A stretch of 64,000 bases of DNA, from assembly GCF_008274695.1 (NCBI RefSeq), contig NZ_VTOU01000003.1, positions 496,001-560,000 on the forward strand, written 5' to 3'. Positions within the stretch are counted from its first letter, which is position 1, and each line of letters starts with the position of its first letter. The translations under genes and the position numbers were made by a program. Below the pieces are notes generated by a model. The model did no database searches, was not told the origin of the DNA, and was given only the letters and a program-made list of their open reading frames with translations. The stretch comes from Sphingomonas montanisoli. Lineage in GTDB: Bacteria; Pseudomonadota; Alphaproteobacteria; Sphingomonadales; Sphingomonadaceae. Shown here piece after piece: positions 34,440 through 42,076 of the stretch.

Positions 34440-34455
34440 TTTGACGGGCGTCAAA
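34440..34455. promoter_or_regulatory. FNR-type box
   Basis: TTTGAC-GGGC-GTCAAA (34440-34455): inverted arms with a 4-base centre, the TTGAC variant of the anaerobox TTGAT-N4-ATCAA. It lies between the divergent membrane-protein gene (start 34386) and EF-hand gene (start 34491), about 500 bases from the FNR-type regulator. Likely controls one or both. Strong match by sequence, untested. Confidence 0.6.
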
Positions 34456-34490
34456 AGATGCGATTATCTGCCGCTAAGGGGGATCGGATC

Positions 34491-34940
34491 ATGTGGAAGT
34501 TCCTGGGCGGTGCCGTCGCGGCGATGCTGGTGATGGGCGGCGGGCTGCTGATCTGGCAGGGGATGGGCGATCGGCCGCGTATCGCCGCTTCGGCGCCGTC
34601 CGCCTCCGCCGCCAATGCCGCCGAGCCGCTGACCACCCCACCCGCCGCCGACGAGGCGACGAAGGAGGAGCGCCGTTTCAACCGTTACGACAAGGATCGC
34701 GACGGCAAGGTTTCGACCGACGAATATCTGGCGAGCCGCCACAAGGCCTATGCCAAGCTCGACACCAATGGCGACGGCCGCCTGAGCTTCGAGGAGTGGG
34801 CGATCAGGACGACGACGAAGTTTGCCACCGCCGATGCCGACAAAACCGGCACGCTCGATGCGACCGAATTTGCGACCACGAAGGTCCTCCGCAAGACGCG
34901 CGCGCCCGCCCCCTGCAAGCCCGCCGACGCGGACGACTGA
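34491..34940 (+). CDS. EF-hand calcium-binding protein
   Basis: 149 residues: a short N-terminus with a membrane anchor or signal helix (WKFLGGAVAAMLVMGGGLLIW), then an Ala-rich linker, and three EF-hand loops: DKDRDGKVSTDE, DTNGDGRLSFEE and DADKTGTLDATE. Two are complete (D-x-D-x-D-G), the third has a T in place of one ligand. It would be an exported calcium sensor anchored by its N-terminal helix. Start ATG 34491 with AGGGGG upstream. Transcribed from the FNR-box region. Confidence 0.82.
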   Translation: MWKFLGGAVAAMLVMGGGLLIWQGMGDRPRIAASAPSASAANAAEPLTTPPAADEATKEERRFNRYDKDRDGKVSTDEYLASRHKAYAKLDTNGDGRLSFEEWAIRTTTKFATADADKTGTLDATEFATTKVLRKTRAPAPCKPADADD

Positions 34941-35369
34941 TCAGACGATCAGCGCGCCTTCCAGCTTGGCGCGCACAGCATCGGGAAAGGGTGCCGATCC
35001 CCCATCGCGGGTCGTGACCAGCATCGTTTCGGCAAAGGCGGTATCGATCCCGTGCTGCGAAGCGATCTGGCCGAGCAGGAAGGAGGAGCGCCCGACTTCG
35101 AGCACGCCGGTGCGGATGTGGAGCGGGTGCCACTCCATCTCACCCGCGAATTCGAGTTGGACGCCGGCCACCACCGCGCTGCCGCCGCTCGCAACCCAAT
35201 CGGCCAGCACATTCTCCCGATTGAATCGCGCGCGCGCCTCTTCGAAGATCACGGCGACCGCGACATTGTTGACGTGCGCCTGGATATCGAGATCGTCGAA
35301 GCGCACGGGGATGTCGATCGCGAACGGGAAAGTGCGCCCGATCAACCGGTTTCGATCCAGACGCTGCAT
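34941..35369 (-). CDS. 4HBT-type acyl-CoA thioesterase
   Basis: 142 residues of hot-dog fold: IDIPVRFDDLDIQAHVNNVAVAVIFEEARARF holds the D-x-x-x-H-V-N-N catalytic-type pattern (the aspartate/histidine pair) of the 4-hydroxybenzoyl-CoA thioesterase group. It hydrolyses acyl-CoA thioesters; chain preference is unknown. It directly follows the EF-hand stop, convergent. Start ATG 35369. No fatty-acid genes adjoin. Confidence 0.85.
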   Translation of the reverse strand: MQRLDRNRLIGRTFPFAIDIPVRFDDLDIQAHVNNVAVAVIFEEARARFNRENVLADWVASGGSAVVAGVQLEFAGEMEWHPLHIRTGVLEVGRSSFLLGQIASQHGIDTAFAETMLVTTRDGGSAPFPDAVRAKLEGALIV

Positions 35370-35483
35370 GTGCCCCCCTCATTCTCTTCACCGCGCCGTA
35401 GCATCGTGGAAACCAGCGCGTCGACCCATTGTGCGCCGCAACGAAAAACGCCAGTCTGTTTCCTGGGAAGAAAAGGGGGACGT

Positions 35484-36311
35484 ATGACCGAGCCGACCGA
35501 CATCAGCCGCCGTGCTTTCGTGGGCGGAACCGCCATCGCGGCCGCCGCCACCACTCTCGCCACCGGCGCGCACGGAGCAACCCCGCCGCCTGCCCCCGCC
35601 GGCAAGAAGGTGCCGACGATCTTCGCAAGCGGCGGCGGCTTCTTCCCGCAGGCGTGGGAGCCATCGCTGACGCCCGAATATCTGCTCGGCCTGACCCCAT
35701 CGAAGCGCCCCAAGGTCTGCTGGCTCGGCCCGGCATCGGGCGAGAGCGCCGCCAATTTCGAGACGTTCGCGCGCGGCATGGAGACGCATCCGTGCGAAGT
35801 GCGGCACTTCAACATCTACCAGCCCGAAACGCTCGACTTCGCCGATTATCTGATGGGCATGGACATCGTCTTCGTGGGCGGCGGATCGACCCGCAACATG
35901 ATGACCCTGTGGCGCGACTGGGGGTTCGACAAGGCGCTGCGCCAGGCATGGGAAGCAGGCGTGGTGATGTCGGGCGGCAGCGCGGGGCTGATCTGCTGGT
36001 TCCAGTCGGGCCTGACCGACAGTTTTCCCAAGGTGCTGGCGCCCGTGACGGGCCTCGGCTTCCTGCCGGGTTCGACCAACCCGCACTATAATGTCCGGCC
36101 CGACCGCATCTCACAATATCGCAAGTTCATCGCCGACGGCTCGCTCGACAGCCCCGGCATCGCGCTGGAGAACGACTGCTCGGTCCTCTATCGCGGCACC
36201 GAGCTTGTCGAGATCGTCTCCAGCCGCAAGACCGCCAAAGCCTTCCGCCTCACCCGCACAGCGGCCGGCTATGACGAAGTGCCGCTGGCGGTGCGCTATC
36301 TGGGGGTGTGA
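35484..36311 (+). CDS. Tat-exported S51-family peptidase (dipeptidase E / cyanophycinase-like)
   Basis: 275 residues. A twin-arginine signal (SRRAFVGGTAIAAAATTLATGA) with Arg9-Arg10 is visible. The mature part has the S51 nucleophile loop MSGGSAGL with Ser166, and His201 in NPHYN, as in peptidase E. Family members cut after Asp or degrade cyanophycin-like peptides. It is four bases upstream of another Tat-signal enzyme, so both act together outside the inner membrane. The AAGGGG ribosome site is good. The substrate is unknown. Confidence 0.83.
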   Translation: MTEPTDISRRAFVGGTAIAAAATTLATGAHGATPPPAPAGKKVPTIFASGGGFFPQAWEPSLTPEYLLGLTPSKRPKVCWLGPASGESAANFETFARGMETHPCEVRHFNIYQPETLDFADYLMGMDIVFVGGGSTRNMMTLWRDWGFDKALRQAWEAGVVMSGGSAGLICWFQSGLTDSFPKVLAPVTGLGFLPGSTNPHYNVRPDRISQYRKFIADGSLDSPGIALENDCSVLYRGTELVEIVSSRKTAKAFRLTRTAAGYDEVPLAVRYLGV

Positions 36312-36315
36312 TCCG

Positions 36316-37617
36316 ATGAGCTTCAAACCCGATCGCCGACAGTTGCTGAAGGGCGCCGCACTTGGCGGCCCTGCCCTTCTCGCCTCCGCCAGCGCCGTTG
36401 CAGCGCCGCAGCCGCCCGCACTGACGGCCCGCTCGATCCGCGTCGCAGATCTGGCCAGCCATTTCGACGTCGACCCCACGATCCACAATCTGGAAGCCGG
36501 TTATTGGAGCATCATGCCGCGCGTGGTGGCCGAAGCCTATGCGCGCCACACGATCGAGGTGAATCGATCCAACTCGATCTTCGCGCGCAACGTGCTGCCC
36601 GGCGAAGCCTGCCTTGCCAATGGCAGCCGCGATGCGCAGATGGCCATCGCGCGTCAGGTCGGCTGTTCGCCCGAAGAAATCTGCGTCACGCGCAGCGGTT
36701 CGGACGCGCTGCAACTGCTGATCGCCAATTATCGCGGGATCAAGGCCGGGGACGCGGTGATCTATTGCGATCTCGATTATGATGCGACGATCGGCGCGAT
36801 GGAATGGCTGGGCACGCACAAGGGCGCGCGCGTCGTCAAATTCGCGATGCCCGAACCCGCGACCACCGCGAACATCCTGGCGGCCTATGACGATGTCCTG
36901 AAACGCAATCCCGACGCGAAACTGCTGCTCGTCACCCAAGTGTCCAATCGCACCGGGCTGGTGACGCCGGTGAAGGAGATCGTCACGATGGCGCGCGCTC
37001 GTGGGGTCGACACGATCGTCGACGCCGCGCACGGCATCGCGCTGCTCGATTTCCAACTTGCCGATCTGGGCGCGGATTTCGTCGCCTGGTCGGTCCACAA
37101 ATGGACGTCTGCACCGCTCGGCACCGGCGCGATGTACATCCGCAGGAGCCGCCTCGCCGATATCGACATCGCCTATGAGAACCATCACCTGCCTGCCGAC
37201 AACATCAACGCGCGCCTGCCCGCGGGGACGATCAATTTCGCCGCATTGTTGACGATTCCGATCGCGGTCGACTTTCACTTCGCGGTGGGCGCGACCGCGA
37301 AGGAAAGGCACATGCGCGCGCTGCGCGATCGCTGGGTCGATGCGGTGCGCGACGTGCCCAGCGTGACGATGGCGGTGCCGGACGATCCCGCGCGCTACTG
37401 CGCGATCACAAGCTTCCGGCTTAAGGGCATGGACAGCGACGATCGCGCGAAGGCCGTCCAGCAGCGGCTGTTCGACAAATATCGCATCCTCACGGTGTGG
37501 CGCACAGGCATCGCCAAGGGGCCGGTGATCCGGGTGACGCCGGGCCTCTACAGCACCGCCGCCGACGTCGACGCGCTCGCCACGGCGTTGCGCGCGGAGC
37601 ATGCGATGTTCGGCTGA
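36316..37617 (+). CDS. Tat-exported PLP-dependent class V aminotransferase-fold enzyme
   Basis: 433 residues. It opens DRRQLLKGAALGGPALLASASAVAA (twin-arginine signal). The PLP lysine is K262 in SVHKWTSAPLG and the aspartate that binds the pyridine nitrogen is D236 in VDAAHG. The fold is that of isopenicillin-N epimerase/cysteine desulfurase relatives. A PLP enzyme must fold and load its cofactor before export, which fits Tat. It is four bases after the S51 peptidase, one operon. A periplasmic epimerase, lyase or amino-acid-releasing activity on peptide products is inferred. Confidence 0.8.
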   Translation: MSFKPDRRQLLKGAALGGPALLASASAVAAPQPPALTARSIRVADLASHFDVDPTIHNLEAGYWSIMPRVVAEAYARHTIEVNRSNSIFARNVLPGEACLANGSRDAQMAIARQVGCSPEEICVTRSGSDALQLLIANYRGIKAGDAVIYCDLDYDATIGAMEWLGTHKGARVVKFAMPEPATTANILAAYDDVLKRNPDAKLLLVTQVSNRTGLVTPVKEIVTMARARGVDTIVDAAHGIALLDFQLADLGADFVAWSVHKWTSAPLGTGAMYIRRSRLADIDIAYENHHLPADNINARLPAGTINFAALLTIPIAVDFHFAVGATAKERHMRALRDRWVDAVRDVPSVTMAVPDDPARYCAITSFRLKGMDSDDRAKAVQQRLFDKYRILTVWRTGIAKGPVIRVTPGLYSTAADVDALATALRAEHAMFG

Positions 37618-37707
37618 TCGTCCGCAAGATCGACCCAGATGAAACCCGGCGACGATTGCCGGGTTTCTTTCGGTGAACTTACGACACACCAAGTCGAAGG
37701 AGAGCCG

Positions 37708-38544
37708 ATGCTGATCTTCCGCCGGGCGATCGACATGGTCTTCGAGACCAAAGCGAGCGCACGCGCGGCGATTCCCGACGGCCCCGTCGACCCCGCCTGG
37801 TTCGGGGCGACGACCTGCCGCAACTGCGGCGCGACAATCGAAACTCCCTATTGCGGACAGTGCGGGCAGAAGGCAGCGGCGCGCTTCGCATGGCGCGATA
37901 TCGGGCGCGAGGGGTGGGATCGGGTCCGCTGGTTCGAGTTTCAGCTGACCCGCACTCTCCGTCATCTCGTCACCGGCCCCGGACGCGTGGCACGCGAATA
38001 TGTGATGGGCAGGCGAACCGCGCACATGCATCCGCTCAAGTTGCTGGTCGCGCTGGTCGCGGCACTCGTCCTGATGCTTGCCGCCAACCGCTATTTCGGC
38101 GTCTATGCCTTCCGCGACACCGATGTCGACCGGATGGCCGCGCGGGTGATGGCCTATGCCAACTGGTCCTTCTCGCTCGGCATCTTCGCGATCTTCCTGG
38201 GGTCGTGGATCGGGTTGCACGGGCGGCTCGGCTATAACTGGATCGAACATGCGGTGCTGGCGATCTATGCCCAGTGCCTGATCCTGGCGGTGATCATCGT
38301 GAACATGCTGCCGACCCTGGTCTGGCGCGATGCCGGGTTCGTGCTGACGCACAAGGCGGCGTCGCAGACCTATATGCCGATCGTAAAGCTGGCCATCGTC
38401 GCGATCGCCTATCGCCAGTTCTTCCTGATCGACCTCAAGCGCGATTGGCTGCGATGGCTGCTCGCCTGCCTGATCTACGCCGCCTTCGCCTGGGGGCTGC
38501 TGCGCCTCTACGCGATGGCGATCCTGTGGCTCGTGACCCGATAA
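37708..38544 (+). CDS. DUF3667 zinc-ribbon membrane protein
   Basis: 278 residues: N-terminal zinc ribbon CRNCGATIETPYCGQCGQKA (two CxxC pairs) around residue 40, then about four to five membrane helices. This is the DUF3667 layout, a family of unknown function in which a zinc ribbon precedes membrane helices. ATG 37708 has AAGGAGAG upstream. The gene sits before the M48-TPM lipoprotein gene. No partner enzyme is visible. Confidence 0.82.
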   Translation: MLIFRRAIDMVFETKASARAAIPDGPVDPAWFGATTCRNCGATIETPYCGQCGQKAAARFAWRDIGREGWDRVRWFEFQLTRTLRHLVTGPGRVAREYVMGRRTAHMHPLKLLVALVAALVLMLAANRYFGVYAFRDTDVDRMAARVMAYANWSFSLGIFAIFLGSWIGLHGRLGYNWIEHAVLAIYAQCLILAVIIVNMLPTLVWRDAGFVLTHKAASQTYMPIVKLAIVAIAYRQFFLIDLKRDWLRWLLACLIYAAFAWGLLRLYAMAILWLVTR

Positions 38545-38563
38545 TCCAAAGAGGAGTGGCCTG

Positions 38564-40162
38564 ATGCGACGGACCTGGATGCTATCGACGGCTTCGGCCG
38601 CTCTGCTGCTCGCCGGTTGCGATTCCAAGGATGGCCAGACCGCCGCCCAGATCACCGGCGGCGACAAGGTCGAGGCGATCGCCTCCACGCTGCAGGCCTG
38701 TTCCTATGACGGCGAACCCGTCAACGCCCAGCCCGCCTCGCTCAACGGCAATGCCCCCGCCGACTGTTCGACATCGGTCCGGAAGATCATGGGCTATACC
38801 GGCCTGCCCGCCAACTTCACCGTCGTGTCCGGCCCGGTGCCGAACGCCGCGGCGGTGATCATGCTCGATCAGAACCGGATTCCCCGCCGCGTGATCGCCT
38901 TCAACCCCAATTTCATGGCGATGGCGCAGCAAACGGCGAAGGGCAGCCAGTGGGGGCCGATGAGCATCATGGCGCACGAGATCGCGCACCACCTGTCGGG
39001 CCACACGATCGTCCCCGGCGGCAGCCGGCCCGAGATCGAGCTGGAGGCCGACAAATTCAGCGGCTTCGTGCTGCAGAAAATGGGTGCGCCCGTCGATGCC
39101 GCGACGCAGATGATCCTGGCGATGGGCACCAGTCACGGCACGCCCACCCATCCCGACAAGCAATCACGCGCCGACGCGATCCGGCAGGGCTGGAACGAGG
39201 CGCAGGCGCAGGGCGGCGGCGTGGCGACCGTCCAGCCTGCTGTGACGACCTCCACCGCTCTGCCAGCCGTGGTAACGCCCGCCGTCGCGACCGCGCCGGT
39301 CGCCCTGCCCAAGCCCGGATCGATCCCGTTCAAATATGGCCGCTTCGTCGTCGACGAGACCGGCAAGCTCGATCCGGCGCGCGTCAAGCCGATGGAGGAC
39401 AAGCTGCGCGCGCTGGCGAAGGGTGTCGGTGTTGAGATGACCTTCCTTGTCGTCAACGATCTGAAGGGCATGTCGGCAGACGATTATGCCTGGGCGATGA
39501 TGCGCCAGCTGCGCATCGGCAAGCTCGACGTCGGCAACGGCGCCGTCGTCGTCGTCGCCCCGCGCCAGCACCAGGCGGCTGTCGCCTACGGTCCCGGTCT
39601 GGCCAAGGAGGCCGAATTTTCCGATCCAAAGAAACAATTGCTCAGCTGGATCGACAATGGCTGGCGCTATTGCGACGATGCCGACGGCTGCAAGACGTGG
39701 ACCGACAGCCTGTTCTCCGTCTTCAACGGCACATTGTTCAATGCCGAGCGGACCAAGTGGACGATCCAATATCCAACGCTCGGCGCGCTGATGAACCATT
39801 ACAAGGCGGTCAACGACGATCGGCTGAAGACCAAGCGGCCGTTCAACGCCGAAACCGATCAGCCGCTGGGCAATCTGATCCGGATCAGCGGCAAGATCAC
39901 CAGCCTGTCGCCCCCGGCCGGCGTCGGCCAGGTCAATCCCAAGCTGATCGGCGGGCCGCTGGGCTATACCGCCGTGAGCATGACGACCGACGACGGCCAC
40001 GACCTCATCCTCTACGTCTCCCCCCGCCTCGCACCGCTGATGCCATCGGGCAAGATCAAGGACGGCGCCCGCTACACCGCAGTCGGCCGCCTCAACAGTA
40101 CCGGCGACAAAGCGAGCGGACAGGCATCGAGCCTGTGGCTGTTCAGCTATGACGAGATTTAA
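38564..40162 (+). CDS. M48-type zinc protease / TPM-domain fusion lipoprotein
   Basis: 532 residues. A lipobox LLAGC at residues 15-19 makes it an outer- or inner-membrane lipoprotein. An M48-like protease motif HEIAHH (His138, Glu139, His142) with a downstream ExEAD (Glu159) is followed by a TPM domain (about 245-370: KLDPARVKPMEDKLRALAKGVGVEMTFLVVNDLKG), the fold of YgcG/Psb32 proteins. The C-terminal part (about 400-532) is unassigned. A protease fused to TPM in one lipoprotein is unusual; the TPM part may bind partners. Start ATG 38564. Confidence 0.8.
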   Translation: MRRTWMLSTASAALLLAGCDSKDGQTAAQITGGDKVEAIASTLQACSYDGEPVNAQPASLNGNAPADCSTSVRKIMGYTGLPANFTVVSGPVPNAAAVIMLDQNRIPRRVIAFNPNFMAMAQQTAKGSQWGPMSIMAHEIAHHLSGHTIVPGGSRPEIELEADKFSGFVLQKMGAPVDAATQMILAMGTSHGTPTHPDKQSRADAIRQGWNEAQAQGGGVATVQPAVTTSTALPAVVTPAVATAPVALPKPGSIPFKYGRFVVDETGKLDPARVKPMEDKLRALAKGVGVEMTFLVVNDLKGMSADDYAWAMMRQLRIGKLDVGNGAVVVVAPRQHQAAVAYGPGLAKEAEFSDPKKQLLSWIDNGWRYCDDADGCKTWTDSLFSVFNGTLFNAERTKWTIQYPTLGALMNHYKAVNDDRLKTKRPFNAETDQPLGNLIRISGKITSLSPPAGVGQVNPKLIGGPLGYTAVSMTTDDGHDLILYVSPRLAPLMPSGKIKDGARYTAVGRLNSTGDKASGQASSLWLFSYDEI

Positions 40163-40171
40163 GCCTCTATA

Positions 40172-40304
40172 GATTCTCCCCCGGCGGGGGAGGTGGCAGC
40201 CCGCAGGACTGACGGAGGGGTATCGGCCGGCAGCGCACCGCCCCAGCCTCGAATCCCGCTCCACCGGCTACGCCGGTTTCCCTCCCCCTCCGGGGGGAGG
40301 ATTT
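40172..40304. repeat. Palindromic element type A, copy 2
   Basis: CTCCCCC and GGGGGAGG ends flank a diverged interior between the stops of the fusion lipoprotein gene (40162) and prfB (40310), convergent genes. It probably doubles as a two-way terminator. Similar to copy 1 at its ends but with more changes inside. Confidence 0.75.
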
Positions 40305-40309
40305 AAGCG

Positions 40310-41437
40310 TCAGTCGACGTCCTCGACATCGACCTTCTCGCCCGTCACGCGCTGCGAAAGGGCGGCGGCCATGAACTTGTCGAGATCGCCATCGAGCACG
40401 TCGGACGGCGCGGTGGAGGTAACGCCGGTGCGCAGGTCCTTCACCATCTGATAGGGCTGCAGGACGTAGGATCGGATCTGGTGGCCCCAGCCGATTTCGG
40501 TCTTGGCCGCATAGCCCGCCATCGCCTCGCTCTCGCGCTTCTGAAGCTCCTGCTCGTACATGCGGGCTTTCAGCTGCTTCATCGCCTCGGCCTTGTTCTT
40601 GTGCTGCGAGCGCTGGTTCTGGCAGGCGACGATGATGCCGGTGGGGATGTGCGTGATGCGCACCGCCGAATCGGTGGTGTTGACGTGCTGACCACCCGCG
40701 CCCGATGCGCGATAGGTGTCGATCTTCAGATCCTTGTCGAGCACCTCGATATCGATGTCGTCGTCGACCTCGGGATAGACCCACACCGATGCGAAGCTGG
40801 TGTGCCGACGCGCCGCCGAATCGTAGGGTGAGATGCGGACGAGGCGGTGAACCCCACTCTCGGTCTTGGCATAGCCATAGGCATTCTCGCCCTTGACCAG
40901 CAAAGTCGCCGACTTGATCCCCGCCTGCTCGCCCGAATGATAATCGACCAGCTCGACCTTGAGCCCGCGCCGCTCGGCCCAGCGCGCATACATGCGCTGC
41001 AGCATGCCGGCCCAGTCCTGGCTCTCGGTGCCGCCCGCGCCGGCATTGACCTCGATATAGCTGTTATTGCCGTCGGCCTCGCCCGCCAGCAGCGCCGAGA
41101 TCTTGTCCTTCTCCGCGCGGTCCGCCAGTGCCGCCAGCGCCTTTACGCCGTCGTCGACCAGCGCGTCGTCGCCCTCGGCCTCGGCCATGTCCATCAGCTC
41201 GACCGTGTCGTCGCGCTCGCTTTCGATCGATTTGACCGCGGTGACGGCCTCGTCGAGCCGGCGACGCTCGCGCATCACCTCCTGCGCGGCCTTGGCGTCG
41301 TCCCACAGCTTGGGGTCCTCGACGCGATTGTTGAGCTCGTCGAGGCGGCGGAGCGCGCGATCCCAGTCCAGGAAGCGGCGAACGAGCGCCAGCGCCTGGT
41401 TGATCTGATCGACATGGGCTTGCGCTTCGGCGCGCAT
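40310..41437 (-). CDS. prfB: Peptide chain release factor 2
   Basis: 375 residues. The GGQ peptidyl-hydrolysis motif is in SGAGGQHVNTTDSAVR and the stop-codon-recognition loop reads SPY (HRLVRISPYDSAARRHTSF), where E. coli has SPF; SPY occurs in other alphaproteobacteria. It releases peptides at UGA and UAA. The frame is open from ATG 41437 with GGAG upstream; no internal UGA programmed frameshift is seen, unlike E. coli prfB. Convergent with the fusion lipoprotein gene. Confidence 0.96.
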   Translation of the reverse strand: MRAEAQAHVDQINQALALVRRFLDWDRALRRLDELNNRVEDPKLWDDAKAAQEVMRERRRLDEAVTAVKSIESERDDTVELMDMAEAEGDDALVDDGVKALAALADRAEKDKISALLAGEADGNNSYIEVNAGAGGTESQDWAGMLQRMYARWAERRGLKVELVDYHSGEQAGIKSATLLVKGENAYGYAKTESGVHRLVRISPYDSAARRHTSFASVWVYPEVDDDIDIEVLDKDLKIDTYRASGAGGQHVNTTDSAVRITHIPTGIIVACQNQRSQHKNKAEAMKQLKARMYEQELQKRESEAMAGYAAKTEIGWGHQIRSYVLQPYQMVKDLRTGVTSTAPSDVLDGDLDKFMAAALSQRVTGEKVDVEDVD

Positions 41438-41557
41438 ATTCTGGTCTCCGGGCGTCTGGCCGGCATGTCTGCCGGGAAAGGCGCCTAGATAGAGATTTCA
41501 GGGCCGTGCGCCAGCCCCCTCCTTGACGGAAGCCCCCCGGCCTATAGCGTCCGGCCG

Positions 41558-42043
41558 ATGATGCGCCGCGCAACCCTGTTGGCTTTCACCCTCTTGTCGG
41601 CCTGCACGCCGCAGCGGCCCGCGCCGCCGCGCGTGATGTTCGACGGGGTTCCCATCGCCGGGAGCCTGGCCGACGCGCACAAGGCCGGCTTCACCGCCTG
41701 TATCGCCGACAACGTGTCGATGCGGTGCCGCCGTCCCAATCTGATGATGCTGGGCCAGGGGCCGTATAGCGCTGCGATCGATCTGGTCGGCAGCGACGGG
41801 GGCGGTGGCTTCGATCGCCTGTCGATCTGGCACGACAGCGATCAGAATGCGGTGCTGTCGATCGGTGAGGTGCTGAAGCAGCATGGCTGGCACAGCTGCC
41901 TCAAAGGATCGGGCGGGCGCGGCGAAGTGGAGGATTATACCAGGCCCGGATCGCCGGTGCGGGTCTCGATCGAGATCAGCTATTGGGGCAAACGCCCGGT
42001 CAATATCATTCGCGAGGCGGGCGTGGCGAAACCGGCCTGCTGA
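41558..42043 (+). CDS. Small lipoprotein of unknown function
   Basis: 161 residues: an N-terminal signal helix with lipobox LLSAC (TLLAFTLLSACTPQRP) and four further Cys in the mature part (TACIAD, MRCRR, HSCLKG, PAC). Disulfides are possible. It precedes the mrcA gene, convergent, with a type A half element at the end. Function unknown. Start ATG 41558 or 41561 (two tandem Met codons). Confidence 0.65.
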   Translation: MMRRATLLAFTLLSACTPQRPAPPRVMFDGVPIAGSLADAHKAGFTACIADNVSMRCRRPNLMMLGQGPYSAAIDLVGSDGGGGFDRLSIWHDSDQNAVLSIGEVLKQHGWHSCLKGSGGRGEVEDYTRPGSPVRVSIEISYWGKRPVNIIREAGVAKPAC

Positions 42044-42047
42044 ACGA

Positions 42048-42070
42048 TGCTCCCCCGCCAGGGGGAGGAT
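42048..42070. repeat. Type A half element, copy 3
   Basis: One arm pair of the type A palindrome (CTCCCCCGCC then AGGGGGAGGA) in the gap between the convergent lipoprotein and mrcA genes (42043 and 42077). It could stop both transcripts. Confidence 0.75.
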
Positions 42071-42076
42071 AAAGGG

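Noticed and set aside
40310-41437. Programmed frameshift in prfB
   Set aside because: The frame is open throughout; no early in-frame UGA is visible.
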